64,000 bases of DNA from Candidatus Hydrogenedentota bacterium (GTDB lineage: Bacteria > Hydrogenedentota > Hydrogenedentia > Hydrogenedentales > JAJRTN01), in NCBI GenBank assembly GCA_024278275.1, contig JAJRTN010000172.1, positions 1 to 64,000 on the forward strand, in the 5' to 3' direction. A program made the position numbers and the translations under genes. Below the pieces are notes generated by a model. The model worked only from the letters and a program-made list of their open reading frames with translations. It was not told the origin of the DNA and did not search any database. Shown here one piece after another: positions 36,250 through 45,678 of this stretch; positions within the stretch are counted from its first letter, which is position 1, and every line of letters starts with the position of its first letter.

Positions 36250-36771
36250 CTATTCGAGTGATTCGCGCAGTTTCTTCAGGGCTTCCAGGACTTCCCGGCT
36301 AAGGCCGTCTTCGATTGAGGCGGGCTGCTCGTTCCGTGATTGGGTGAGCACCTGGGTGGTATCGGCACGGCTGCCACGGCAGACTTCGAGAAAGCTGTCG
36401 GCGCCCATTACCATGGCGCCCATGCCGGCACAGAGGTCCCTGAGCCCCCGGTCGTTGCTCACCACAACCACGTCAAGGCGGTTCTCGTGGCGGTAAACGG
36501 CGCGCTCGATCACGGCATCGGCGGTGCTGTTTTGCGGCGCGTAACGCACTTCCATGTTGGGCACGCCCCGGTAGTGCGCCACGGTTTCGGCCACGTTTCG
36601 GCCACGTCCGTCAAAGACGATGATCGCCCGGTTCCGCGTGGTGCTGCACAGGTGGGCCACCTTGTCAATAAGCCCCTCCCGCGCCGTTTCGTTATCCGTG
36701 GCAATGAGATGACGAAGGCGGCGTGACTTGTGGAGCACGTTGTAGCCATCAATGTAGTAGAGGGTGGACAT
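36250..36771 (-). CDS. YacP-like NYN domain protein (predicted RNase)
   Basis: YYIDGYNVLHKSRRLRHLIATDNETAREGLIDKVAHL...IIVFDGRG...VVVVSNDRGLRDLCAGMGAMVMGADSF. Confidence 0.88.
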   Translation of the reverse strand: MSTLYYIDGYNVLHKSRRLRHLIATDNETAREGLIDKVAHLCSTTRNRAIIVFDGRGRNVAETVAHYRGVPNMEVRYAPQNSTADAVIERAVYRHENRLDVVVVSNDRGLRDLCAGMGAMVMGADSFLEVCRGSRADTTQVLTQSRNEQPASIEDGLSREVLEALKKLRESLE

Positions 36772-36780
36772 GATGCCGCT

Positions 36781-37899
36781 TCACGCGTACTCCCGCGCCA
36801 CGCGGGGACCGATTCCGGCCAGGATTTCGTAAGGTATGGTGTCGGCGGCGCGGGCCAGTTCCTCGGCGGTAATCCGCTCGTCCCCGTCGGCGCCGATAAG
36901 GGTGGCCGTATCCCCGGCTCGAACCTCGCCAAGGTGGGTGGTCTCCACCAGGATCTGGTCCATGCTCACAGCGCCGCGAACGGGACAGCGCCGGCCGCGA
37001 ATCAACACGTCGGCGCGGTTGGACAGGGCGTGCCGGTACCCGTCGGCATAACCCACGGGAAGCACGGCGGCGGTCATGGGGGCGGGCGTAACATAGGTTC
37101 GGCCGTAGCCCACGCTGGATCCCTCCTTGAAATGGCGCACCTGGATCACCCGCGTGCGCCAGCTCAGCACGGGACGCAAGTCCGCGTGCGCGGCGGGCTT
37201 GACGGTGGTGCCCACCCCGTAGGTCATCAGTCCGGGGCGCACCAGGTCGAAATGGCTGGCGTGATAGTTGAGAAGGGCCGCGCTGTTGGCCGCGTGGGTC
37301 ACCTCGTAGGGGATGCCGGAGCGCTCCAGTTGGCGGAGAAGATGCCTGAACGCCCGAACCTGGCCCATGGTGTACGTGTCTTCCGGAATGTCCGCGGAAC
37401 AGAAATGGGTGGCAATCCCCTCGATGTCGATGTGGGAAATGCGTGTAATGTATTCAATGGCCTCCCGGGCCTCGGCCACATCAAATCCCTGGCGGCCCAT
37501 GCCGGTGTCAATTTTGCAATGGACCGCCACTACGCGTTTTGCGCGGTGGGCCAGTTGTCCCAGCGCCTCGGCCGTCCGCACGTCACCAATCATCACGGTG
37601 AGCCGGTGGGCGACGGCCTCGGGCAGGGCGTCGCGGCCGGGCTGCACCATGACGAGAATGGGGCCGTCCAGGCCCGCGGCGCGCAGGGCCATCCCCTCCT
37701 CGACCGTGGCGACCGCCAGCATGGCGGCCCCTTCCTGCAAGGCCCGTTGGGCGACGGGCGCCAGGCCATGACCATAGGCGTTCGCCTTCACAACCGCGGC
37801 GATACCCACCTTCTTTCCGATGATGCGCCGGACTTCATGGAGGTTGTGGGCGTAGGCCTCCAGGTCGATGACGGCGCGTGATGGGGCGGCCCCATCCAT
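36781..37899 (-). CDS. alr: Alanine racemase
   Basis: AVIDLEAYAHNLHEVRRII...VVKANAYGHGLAPVA...HCKIDTGMGRQGF. Confidence 0.96.
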   Translation of the reverse strand: MDGAAPSRAVIDLEAYAHNLHEVRRIIGKKVGIAAVVKANAYGHGLAPVAQRALQEGAAMLAVATVEEGMALRAAGLDGPILVMVQPGRDALPEAVAHRLTVMIGDVRTAEALGQLAHRAKRVVAVHCKIDTGMGRQGFDVAEAREAIEYITRISHIDIEGIATHFCSADIPEDTYTMGQVRAFRHLLRQLERSGIPYEVTHAANSAALLNYHASHFDLVRPGLMTYGVGTTVKPAAHADLRPVLSWRTRVIQVRHFKEGSSVGYGRTYVTPAPMTAAVLPVGYADGYRHALSNRADVLIRGRRCPVRGAVSMDQILVETTHLGEVRAGDTATLIGADGDERITAEELARAADTIPYEILAGIGPRVAREYA

Positions 37900-38510
37900 T
37901 ACAGGTCGTCCAGGCGGAGCAGTCGCCAGTTGATCCGGGCAAACTGGATACCCGAATACACCGTGTAGGCCGCCACGAAAACAATCGACGCCAGGGAGGC
38001 CCGGCCGATGTAGACGGCGAAGGAGTCCACACCTCCCGGCACGTACGCGGCCGCGCCCTCGAAGGTGCGCAGGAAGAGGAGGGCCATGGCGAAAAACAGG
38101 AACGTGAACACATGGATCATCTGAAACACGGTCTTGCGCTTGCCCCACTTGTTCGCGGGAATCACCACCCCTTCGGAGGCCGCCAGGGAACGGGCCCCGG
38201 TAATGACGAACTCACGCGCCAGGATGACCATGATCGCCCATGGCGGCGTGCGCAGATCCTCCATGGGAATCATCACGAGAAAAGCGGACAGCATAAGCAC
38301 CTTGTCCGCCACGGGATCGAAGAGTTTCCCGAAGTTGGTGACGAGGTTTCGTTTGCGGGCAATGCGGCCGTCGTAGTGATCGGTGATGGCGGCCACGGCG
38401 AACAGGGTATAGGCCACCACGTAGCAAACGAGGTTCTCGAAGGACATGAGCACCACGAAGACCAGGGACATCATGCAGCGCGCCATGGTGAGTTTGTTGG
38501 GAAGATTCAT
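37899..38510 (-). CDS. pgsA: CDP-diacylglycerol--glycerol-3-phosphate 3-phosphatidyltransferase
   Basis: MNLPNKLTMARCMM...DHYDGRIARKRNLVTNFGKLFDPVADKVL. Confidence 0.93.
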   Translation of the reverse strand: MNLPNKLTMARCMMSLVFVVLMSFENLVCYVVAYTLFAVAAITDHYDGRIARKRNLVTNFGKLFDPVADKVLMLSAFLVMIPMEDLRTPPWAIMVILAREFVITGARSLAASEGVVIPANKWGKRKTVFQMIHVFTFLFFAMALLFLRTFEGAAAYVPGGVDSFAVYIGRASLASIVFVAAYTVYSGIQFARINWRLLRLDDL

Positions 38511-38736
38511 GGTAGCCCTATTCTAGCAGACCCGCTCGCCGCGGCACGACTGTTGGCGTTTTGCGAAAGCCCGGATTCAGCGAGACCGCCACATGATCCG
38601 GCATCGTGTCAAACCCATTTCCGGAAAACCATTCCCTTACCCGGCCGGGTTAAGGAAACCCGATGATCGGGGATGGAACGCGCTTCCACGAATGGCACGG
38701 AAAAAACACCCTGATTTCGCCAATGCCGCGGTACGG

Positions 38737-40851
38737 TTATCGTGTCATCACCTGGTAGCGGGGCCGTGTCCGCCAGTCCGGGGGAAGCCACAGGGTCGGC
38801 CAGAAGGGGATGTGTTCCGCCCCTAGCACTCGGTACACACCGGTGATGCGCCCGTGGTATTCGGGCGGGATGAGGATACCCTGGAAGCGGCTTTCCTCCG
38901 TGTAGTACAGGGGAAAGTAAACCCGGGTATCGCCGCCGGGGGGCGTTCTCACCTGGAAGTCCCGGCTGAAATCGTAGTGTTCGGCATCGTCGGCCGTGAA
39001 GGCGAAACGGACCGGGACAGGCGCGCCCGGCCCGTGCAAGGCCACCACGAGATATTCCGACTGGGTGGGCAGACCGGCCTGTTGGGGCGGCAGGTTGTCC
39101 AGCGATGCGAATCCGGGCACCGTGATGAGGCCGTCGGCCCGGCCCGAGGTTTTCCAGGGCAGGGGCTCCAGGGTTGCCGTGCCGCATTGCTCCAGAAGCG
39201 CACCCAAGGTGTAATGCTGTCGCCAGCGCATCCCCCAGAGCAGCAGGGTCAACACCAGGGCCGACACGAGGGCCACGGTGGCCACGCGCAACAGGAGCCG
39301 CCGTCCCCCGGGCCACCAGCGCAGGAACGCGGCGCGCGTCTCGCCGCCGCGCAGAATCCGTGTCCCGGTGACGAGTTGCTGCACCAGGAAGCCCGTGGCC
39401 CAGAGGGACATGAACTCGAGATAGAACACGTGGCGGAGGTTGTATTGCAGGGCGGTGTAGCCGGCGAAGTAGAGGAGGAGGAAGAGGGCGCCGAAGGCCC
39501 ATCGGACGCGGCGGCAGGCGATGAGCGCCAGGGCGAGGACAACATGGTAGCGGCCCTGGCCGGGGAGGTGGTCGAAAAGCAATGCGCGAATCGTGTAGAG
39601 GTGCTGTAGCAGCGGGTTGGTGATGTTCCGGGGCCAGGGCGCGGCGGGATTGATGCGCAGTTCGTCCAACACGCGGAGCACGGCGGCGTAGGCCCGCAGC
39701 ACCAGGTCGCCGGGAACGAGAAACCCGTAGTCGCGCAGGAAGGCCTGGGTGGCCTCGTGGTAGCGCGGGTCCCAATGGGTGGACGGCGGCATGGGCAGGC
39801 CCGCCCGGTGGATGTAGGTCTGCACCATGTTGACGATGTAGAAATCGGAGTAGGGCCCGCCCACCTGGTAGAGGTCCGAAGCAACCCCGAGGCGGAGATC
39901 GCAGTAGTGTAAAAAACCCAGCAGCGTCACGTGGGCGAAGTGGCCGGTCTCCCGGAACAGCTCGACGAGGATGGGATAGCCCGCCACCAGGAAGCCCAGA
40001 AGGAAGACCATGCACGCCGCGATGCGCCAGGGAAGGGTGCGGAAAAACGGACCGGGCAGCAGGAAGAGCACCACGGTGAGAAACGCGGGCGCCGCGATGG
40101 CCAGGTCGGCGCGGAACCCCAGGCCCACACCGATGACCACGCCGCAGAGCAGCGCCGCGCCGAGAAGGGCCATGGGCCGGACGTGCCGCCTGATGAGGCA
40201 GCCCATGAGCAGCAGGGCCAGCAGGAGAAAGGGCGCCTTGGCGTAGTCCCGGATGTGGGGCGCCATTTGCAGGTGGAGGGGGGATACCAGGAAAAGCACG
40301 GCGCAGAGGGTGGACATGACCCGCCCCATGCCCAGGCGAAACAGGCCGTATGCCGCGACCACCGAGGTCCCGTAGAGAAGCCCCACCAGGGGCCCCAGGG
40401 CCGACCAGCACACGCCGAAAAGGCACCAAAGGGCCGTTACCGAAAAAACCAGGTAGAGGTGGTAGCGCTGCCATGGCAGGAAGCCGAAAAAGAACATCTG
40501 CGGGTTGTAGACGCCGATTTCCTCGACGGTCATGCCGCTTGTGTCACGGGGAAGGACGCGCACGTCGTCGGGGATGGCCCCACAATCGAAACAGTCCGTC
40601 TCGCTGTCGAGAAAGGCCTGGAGTCCGGGTACGTCGGAGACCATGGGATTTTCCCAGCCGTGGCCGCAGCTCCACATGATGCCCTGCATGAAGGTGACGT
40701 TCTGCCAGAACTGGGGCAGGCCGCCCCAGGTGGCGTTGTAGACCATGGCGGCACAGGCCCCCGTCACGAACAGGGCCGCCGCGATGCGGAGGTCCCACCG
40801 GCGGGGGCGCGTCTTCCCTTCGGGGCGGGTGTTTTCCAGCCCCTCCTTCAT
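38737..40851 (-). CDS. Polytopic membrane protein of unknown function
   Basis: 704 aa with many hydrophobic segments; ATGA overlap with upstream gene. Confidence 0.7.
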   Translation of the reverse strand: MKEGLENTRPEGKTRPRRWDLRIAAALFVTGACAAMVYNATWGGLPQFWQNVTFMQGIMWSCGHGWENPMVSDVPGLQAFLDSETDCFDCGAIPDDVRVLPRDTSGMTVEEIGVYNPQMFFFGFLPWQRYHLYLVFSVTALWCLFGVCWSALGPLVGLLYGTSVVAAYGLFRLGMGRVMSTLCAVLFLVSPLHLQMAPHIRDYAKAPFLLLALLLMGCLIRRHVRPMALLGAALLCGVVIGVGLGFRADLAIAAPAFLTVVLFLLPGPFFRTLPWRIAACMVFLLGFLVAGYPILVELFRETGHFAHVTLLGFLHYCDLRLGVASDLYQVGGPYSDFYIVNMVQTYIHRAGLPMPPSTHWDPRYHEATQAFLRDYGFLVPGDLVLRAYAAVLRVLDELRINPAAPWPRNITNPLLQHLYTIRALLFDHLPGQGRYHVVLALALIACRRVRWAFGALFLLLYFAGYTALQYNLRHVFYLEFMSLWATGFLVQQLVTGTRILRGGETRAAFLRWWPGGRRLLLRVATVALVSALVLTLLLWGMRWRQHYTLGALLEQCGTATLEPLPWKTSGRADGLITVPGFASLDNLPPQQAGLPTQSEYLVVALHGPGAPVPVRFAFTADDAEHYDFSRDFQVRTPPGGDTRVYFPLYYTEESRFQGILIPPEYHGRITGVYRVLGAEHIPFWPTLWLPPDWRTRPRYQVMTR

Positions 40852-43487
40852 GGCGCGGGTGCCTTGCGGTTCCAGTTGTACGTGGGCACGAGACGCATTT
40901 CATTTTGCGCACGGATGAGTTTTTCCCGGTACGCGGGATTCGCCGGCTCCAGTTGATAGGCCCGCTGATAGGGTGCGCACGCATCTTCCGCGCGGCCCTG
41001 CCGCATAAGGGCATCGCCCCACAGGGCATAGGACACGGCGCGCCAGGGCGCGCACGCGGCCGCTTCCTCGAACAGGCCTTCGGCCGCCTCGAATTGTCCG
41101 CGCTTGAACAAGGTCTCGCCGAATTCCTCGCGCACTTCGGGATTCAGCGGAAGAATCTCCATGACCCGGCGATAGTCCTTATCGGCCATGTTCCAAATGC
41201 GGGTGTCGCGGTAGCGGCGTGCCTCTCCAAGCAACGCGAGGCCCAGGCGTTCCGTTTCCTCGTACCGTTGGTTTTCATAATCCGCCCCCACCCGGGAGAG
41301 CAGGTTATCCACCGGCGCGTAGTTATCCTCCAACAGGCACGGCCCGCTTCGCGCCACGAGTTGATCTATCTCTTTTTCACGGAGAACTTCGCCGGGGAAA
41401 GAAGGGTGGACGCTCCGGATTCGCCCTGCCAGGTCGTCCAGGTCGAGAGGCCGCTTCGCGCAGATAATGATGATGGTGTCCCGCTGGCCCGCGTTCCGGG
41501 GCCGCGTGGTGCAGGCGTAAACGTTGGCGAAAACCTGCCGGCACGTATACATGATCGCGCCGGTAAAGCGGCCCGTGTCGAAGCGATCCGTCGTGTTCAA
41601 CAGGTAAAGCCCATTGTCGTTGAGCAGATCGTGGACCTTTCTCGTGAACTCCACGGTGGTCAATTGAAAGGGTACGCTGATGCGGTTGATGGAATCACCG
41701 ATGACGTAGTCGAAGGTCCCTGCCCGGTCACGCAGCAGATCCTCCATCAGGTTGCGTCCGTCCAGGTCATGGGCCTGAATGGTACTGTCCGGTGGAAAAT
41801 CGAAGAAGTCCCGTGCCGCCCGGGTCACCGCCGGATCGATCTCCGCCACCTCGATCCGGCTCCCCGGCCGTGCCACCTCGACGTAACGGGGGAACACGTA
41901 GCCGCCGCCGCCGATCATCAACATGCTTGTCGGCATCGGCGCGGGATGTGCCAGGGCCATGACGCCTTCGTAGATCCACCAGAAGCGGAAACGCAGGTCG
42001 AGGGGATCGTCGAGATTGGCCTCCGTGTGAACCAGGTTGTCCAGGGCCAACTCACGCAACCGTTTGCCGCCCGATTGGTCCCGCACGCCAAGCCAGGAAT
42101 ACTGGGTATGATCCGCGTGGATGAACGGGCTCGGGTCGGCCCCCGGTAGTTCCAGGGCGTTGCGGAGGGGGGCCGCCAGGGGCGACGGCATGACCGCGCC
42201 CGTCGTGAGCAACAGGGTGAGGGTGAAGGCGCACCACGCCAGGCGGCTGCGCCGTCCGTGAAGCACCGCGCAGGCGGTCAGCACCAGGCAGAGCGCCAAC
42301 AGGGCGCCCGAAGGCCAGAGCCAATCCACGAGCCAATAGCCGGTAAGGAACGTCCCCGCCACGCTGCCGACGGCGCCGAAGGCGTAGACCGCCCCCAGGG
42401 CACGCCCGGCCTCGGGGTTGCGCGCCAGCGCCCACTTCGCCACGGCGGGCCCGATCATCCCCAACAGGAGGGAAGGAAGGAAGAAAGCGCCGAAGGTGTG
42501 CAGCACGAGGCGCGTCACCCGGTGCAGGCCCGTGGGGCGAAGCAGGAACAGAAGCTGTTCGTGGGTCCAGAGCGTGCCCAGGCATGCCGCGGCGGCCAGC
42601 ACGAAAAGCATGGACAGCAGGCGGGACGGCGGGGTCTGATCCGCGGCACGCCCCCCCAGGTAGTTGCCCGCCGTGATACCGGCCAGGACGATGCCCAGGA
42701 TGGCGGTCCACGTGTGCAGACCATGGCCGAATTCCCGGGTCACCATGCGTGAACCCGCCAGTTCCAGCACCATGAACGCCGCGTTCGACACGAAGACCGT
42801 GGCGCCCGGCAGGAACCAGTCCCGCATCCGCGCACGTTGCGCGGTCCCCGTGGGGCGCGACCGTATTGAATCACGGGACCCGAAAAACCAGGCCAGGCCC
42901 AGCATTCCCATGGCGCCCGCCAGGGCACCCACGATGGTGGTGGTGCGCCACCACGCCACCAACACGAAGCCCGTCAGAAAGACCCCGCCAATGCTGCCGG
43001 CCGCCGCCGCCGCGTAGATGCGGCCCACGGTGCGCCCGGCCCCGGCCCCGGCATCCAGGGCACGCCGCGCGGCGACGGGATTGATGGTGCCCAGGAAGGC
43101 GGCGGGCAGGAAAAAGGTGACCATCATGTGCGCCGCGATGCGCGCGGGCCACGAAAGGGCGGCGAGGCCCAAGTCTTCCCCGGCCAGCCGGTTCAGCAAC
43201 AGAATGGCCACAATGGCCAGGGCGGCAAGGAAAAACAACCAACCCATCAGCCGTGGCGAGGGAAAACGGTCCGCGAGGCGTCCCCCCGCCCAATGCCCCA
43301 GCGACATGCCGCCGAGAATGACCCCGATAATCGCGGTCCACGTGTAGAGGGATTGCCCCAGGTACCGCGCCACCAGCGCGCCCGCCACCAACTCCAGCGC
43401 CATGATCGCCCCGTTCGCCAGGAAGACGGTGAGCACGAGGGGCGCGGTCATGGCCCGGACCGGCAAAAGGCGCGTCTCACGGGTCAT
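40848..43487 (-). CDS. Fused multi-TM transporter-like / spermidine synthase-like protein with C-terminal TPR
   Basis: VLTVFLANGAIMALELVAGALVARYLGQSLYTWTAIIGVILGGMSLGHWAGGRLAD; SMLMIGGGGYVFPRYVEVARPGSRIEVAEIDPAVTRAARDFF. Confidence 0.88.
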   Translation of the reverse strand: MTRETRLLPVRAMTAPLVLTVFLANGAIMALELVAGALVARYLGQSLYTWTAIIGVILGGMSLGHWAGGRLADRFPSPRLMGWLFFLAALAIVAILLLNRLAGEDLGLAALSWPARIAAHMMVTFFLPAAFLGTINPVAARRALDAGAGAGRTVGRIYAAAAAGSIGGVFLTGFVLVAWWRTTTIVGALAGAMGMLGLAWFFGSRDSIRSRPTGTAQRARMRDWFLPGATVFVSNAAFMVLELAGSRMVTREFGHGLHTWTAILGIVLAGITAGNYLGGRAADQTPPSRLLSMLFVLAAAACLGTLWTHEQLLFLLRPTGLHRVTRLVLHTFGAFFLPSLLLGMIGPAVAKWALARNPEAGRALGAVYAFGAVGSVAGTFLTGYWLVDWLWPSGALLALCLVLTACAVLHGRRSRLAWCAFTLTLLLTTGAVMPSPLAAPLRNALELPGADPSPFIHADHTQYSWLGVRDQSGGKRLRELALDNLVHTEANLDDPLDLRFRFWWIYEGVMALAHPAPMPTSMLMIGGGGYVFPRYVEVARPGSRIEVAEIDPAVTRAARDFFDFPPDSTIQAHDLDGRNLMEDLLRDRAGTFDYVIGDSINRISVPFQLTTVEFTRKVHDLLNDNGLYLLNTTDRFDTGRFTGAIMYTCRQVFANVYACTTRPRNAGQRDTIIIICAKRPLDLDDLAGRIRSVHPSFPGEVLREKEIDQLVARSGPCLLEDNYAPVDNLLSRVGADYENQRYEETERLGLALLGEARRYRDTRIWNMADKDYRRVMEILPLNPEVREEFGETLFKRGQFEAAEGLFEEAAACAPWRAVSYALWGDALMRQGRAEDACAPYQRAYQLEPANPAYREKLIRAQNEMRLVPTYNWNRKAPAP

Positions 43488-43786
43488 GGGTTTCTCCTCG
43501 AAGGTTTTCAGGTATGACGGCGATTCTACCAGAGGAGAGGCACGGACGAACAAGGACGACAAGGGGCTTGGCGATCCAAGCCCGTGACCGTCCGTGTTCG
43601 TCCACCGCCTTGCGGCCGGTCCGCGGATGTATACCAGGGGAACGGCCCCACCCGGAAGCAGGTTGAACCCGGATGAGTTCCCTTTTCATGTCCTGTTTCG
43701 GATTTCAGCCACCCATGCCCCAAGTGCTCTCGGGGGTGCCGCATTTGCGGTGCGGTCGTGACTTTTCTGTCGCGTCAAATTAGCTG

Positions 43787-43845
43787 TAAGTTATTGTTAT
43801 ACAATTACTTATCCGATTATTTATTTTCTTGGCACGGCATATGCA
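43787..43845 (+). promoter_or_regulatory. Candidate sigma54 promoter (ttggcacggcatatgca, 43829-43845) with upstream imperfect palindrome (taagttattgt-tat-acaattactta, 43787-43811)
   Basis: TGGCAC-N5-ATGCA against TGGCAC-N5-TTGCA; AT-rich upstream region; about 90 nt before Hsp20 ATG. Confidence 0.55.
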
Positions 43846-43933
43846 CCTTCCTTGGCAGTGTGTGCGTGAGCAACCTCGATTCGGGGATGTCATGCACGGA
43901 AGACCGCGTGAATGGTCAAACCAGCAGGAGGAA

Positions 43934-44584
43934 ATGATCATGACCGAAAGGACCAAGACGCGTGCGTTGGTGGTGTTTGCGGTGGTGCTCCTGATGGCCG
44001 TGGGCGCGCAGGGGTACCAGCTTTTCGGCTTGCGGCATCAGTTGGCCCGGCTCACGGGCGATACGGGCAAGGCGGAGTTCGCCGGGACGACGCGGGAACC
44101 GAAGCCGTTCCAGCTTGCCACGCCGGCCTTTCCCGATCCCCTGTCGCAGACCCCGCCTTTCGACCCGCAGACCTGGGATCCCTTCCAGGAACTGTCGCGC
44201 ATGCAGCAACATATCGACGCCATGTTCAACAGCACCTTCGGGCGCTTTGGGCTGAGCCAAAACTTCGGCCCCATGGTCTCCCAGTTTTCTTTCAGCCCGA
44301 AAATGGACTTGCAGGAAAAGGGCGATGAGTACATCGTGCGTCTCGAGATCCCGGGCAGTGACAACTCGAAGATCAATGTGAGCGTCAATGACAACGTGCT
44401 CACCGTCGAAGCGGAGACGGAAACAGGCACCCGACAGGAACCGGGCGGCAAGATGTTGTACCAGGAACGGCACATCGGCAAGTTCAGCCGGACGATTACG
44501 CTTCCGGAATCGGCCGATGCAAAAAGCCTGAAGACCGATTATAAGGATGGCGTGTACACCATCAGGATCAGGAAAAAGCCATAA
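43934..44584 (+). CDS. Small heat-shock protein (Hsp20/alpha-crystallin) with N-terminal TM anchor or signal
   Basis: TRALVVFAVVLLMAVGAQGYQLFG N-term; MDLQEKGDEYIVRLEIPGSDNSKINVSVNDNVLTVEAETE...FSRTITLPESADAKSLKTDYKDGVYTIRIRKKP; ggaggaa RBS. Confidence 0.94.
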   Translation: MIMTERTKTRALVVFAVVLLMAVGAQGYQLFGLRHQLARLTGDTGKAEFAGTTREPKPFQLATPAFPDPLSQTPPFDPQTWDPFQELSRMQQHIDAMFNSTFGRFGLSQNFGPMVSQFSFSPKMDLQEKGDEYIVRLEIPGSDNSKINVSVNDNVLTVEAETETGTRQEPGGKMLYQERHIGKFSRTITLPESADAKSLKTDYKDGVYTIRIRKKP

Positions 44585-44629
44585 TATCTCCCCTCCTCCC
44601 CTCCCCTCCCTGCAACCCCATGCAGGAAG

Positions 44630-44671
44630 TGCCGGGCCCGCCCCACCCCTGACGGGCCCGGCAAGTTTTTT
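44630..44671 (+). terminator. Rho-independent terminator after Hsp20 gene
   Basis: tgccgggcccg / cgggcccggca stem, then agtttttt. Confidence 0.9.
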
Positions 44672-44765
44672 CCCGGGAAAAGACGGCACAAAACGGATAA
44701 CCGGTTGCGCGGTGTTCAACACGGGGGTATGATGCGAAACAGCCCGGTCCGCGTGGAGAACGCCC

Positions 44766-45521
44766 ATGGCCATGAAGAAGAAAAATCCGCCCGGGATTCC
44801 CGATTCCCCCTTTTACCGCATTGATCGGCGGGGCTACGCCGCGAAGCGCGAAGCACGGATGATTGAATTGCTCGACCAGTTTTTCTGGAAGTGCTTTTTT
44901 ATGCTGCGCATGAACCGTATTCCGGGCGATTACCTCGAATTCGGGTCGGGGAGCAACGTGCGTTCTTTCCGCCTGGCCTATAAATACCGCGTTCTGGAAT
45001 ATCCCGAACCGCGCCTCTTCGCCTTCGATTCCTTCCAGGGACTGCCGGAACCCACGGCGGACGATCTCCATGACCAATGGCGGCGTGGCGCCATGGCGGT
45101 ATCGCTGGAGGATTTTCACAAGGTGATGCGCCGCATGCGCGCCAAGCCCGATGATTATACGGTCGTGCCGGGGTTTTACAGCGAGACCCTCGACGGAACG
45201 CAGCCCAAGACCTACGGCATCACGCGGGCGGCCATGGTCTTCGTGGACTGCGATCTCTATTCGTCCGCCGCGTCGACATTGCGTTTCGTAAAGCCCGTTT
45301 TGGGCGATGGTACCATCATCGCTTTCGACGACTGGTACTGCTACGGCGGTTCACCGGAGAAAGGCGAACAGCGGGCGTTCCGCGAATTCCTCAAGAACAA
45401 CCGGCGTATCCAGGCCGCCGAATACCTCGATTTCGGATGGCACGGCAAGTCGTTCATCATTCACAAGGTCAAGCCCAAACGCCGGCCCGCCCGGAAACGG
45501 CCGGCGCGGCGAAACGGGTGA
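44766..45521 (+). CDS. TylF/MycF-like SAM-dependent methyltransferase
   Basis: DYLEFGSGSNVRSFRLAYKY...LFAFDSFQGLPEP...VFVDCDLYSSAASTLRFVKPVLGDGTIIAFDDWYCYGGSPEKGEQRAFREF. Confidence 0.85.
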   Translation: MAMKKKNPPGIPDSPFYRIDRRGYAAKREARMIELLDQFFWKCFFMLRMNRIPGDYLEFGSGSNVRSFRLAYKYRVLEYPEPRLFAFDSFQGLPEPTADDLHDQWRRGAMAVSLEDFHKVMRRMRAKPDDYTVVPGFYSETLDGTQPKTYGITRAAMVFVDCDLYSSAASTLRFVKPVLGDGTIIAFDDWYCYGGSPEKGEQRAFREFLKNNRRIQAAEYLDFGWHGKSFIIHKVKPKRRPARKRPARRNG

Positions 45522-45678
45522 TTAGCCGGTGCTTGGAAAGCCCGGGCTGGAAGCCGGGCAACATGCGTGGATACCCGGCCGGCGGTGGCCAACCCTAAAG
45601 ACGTTCCCCCAAGGCAAGAGAATGCGTCATGGGACGGGGCTTGACGCTACAGGAAGCAACACCTGGAGAAAAGCCGAG

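Noticed and set aside
33947-36496. 849-aa plus-strand ORF opposite the bi-domain oxidoreductase
   Set aside because: Shadow ORF with low-complexity H/R/A/G-rich translation and no recognisable motifs
38609-40474. 621-aa minus-strand ORF in another frame of the 38737-40851 gene
   Set aside because: Proline/arginine/glycine-rich translation; overlapping frame 38737-40851 has coherent TM helices and a coupled start
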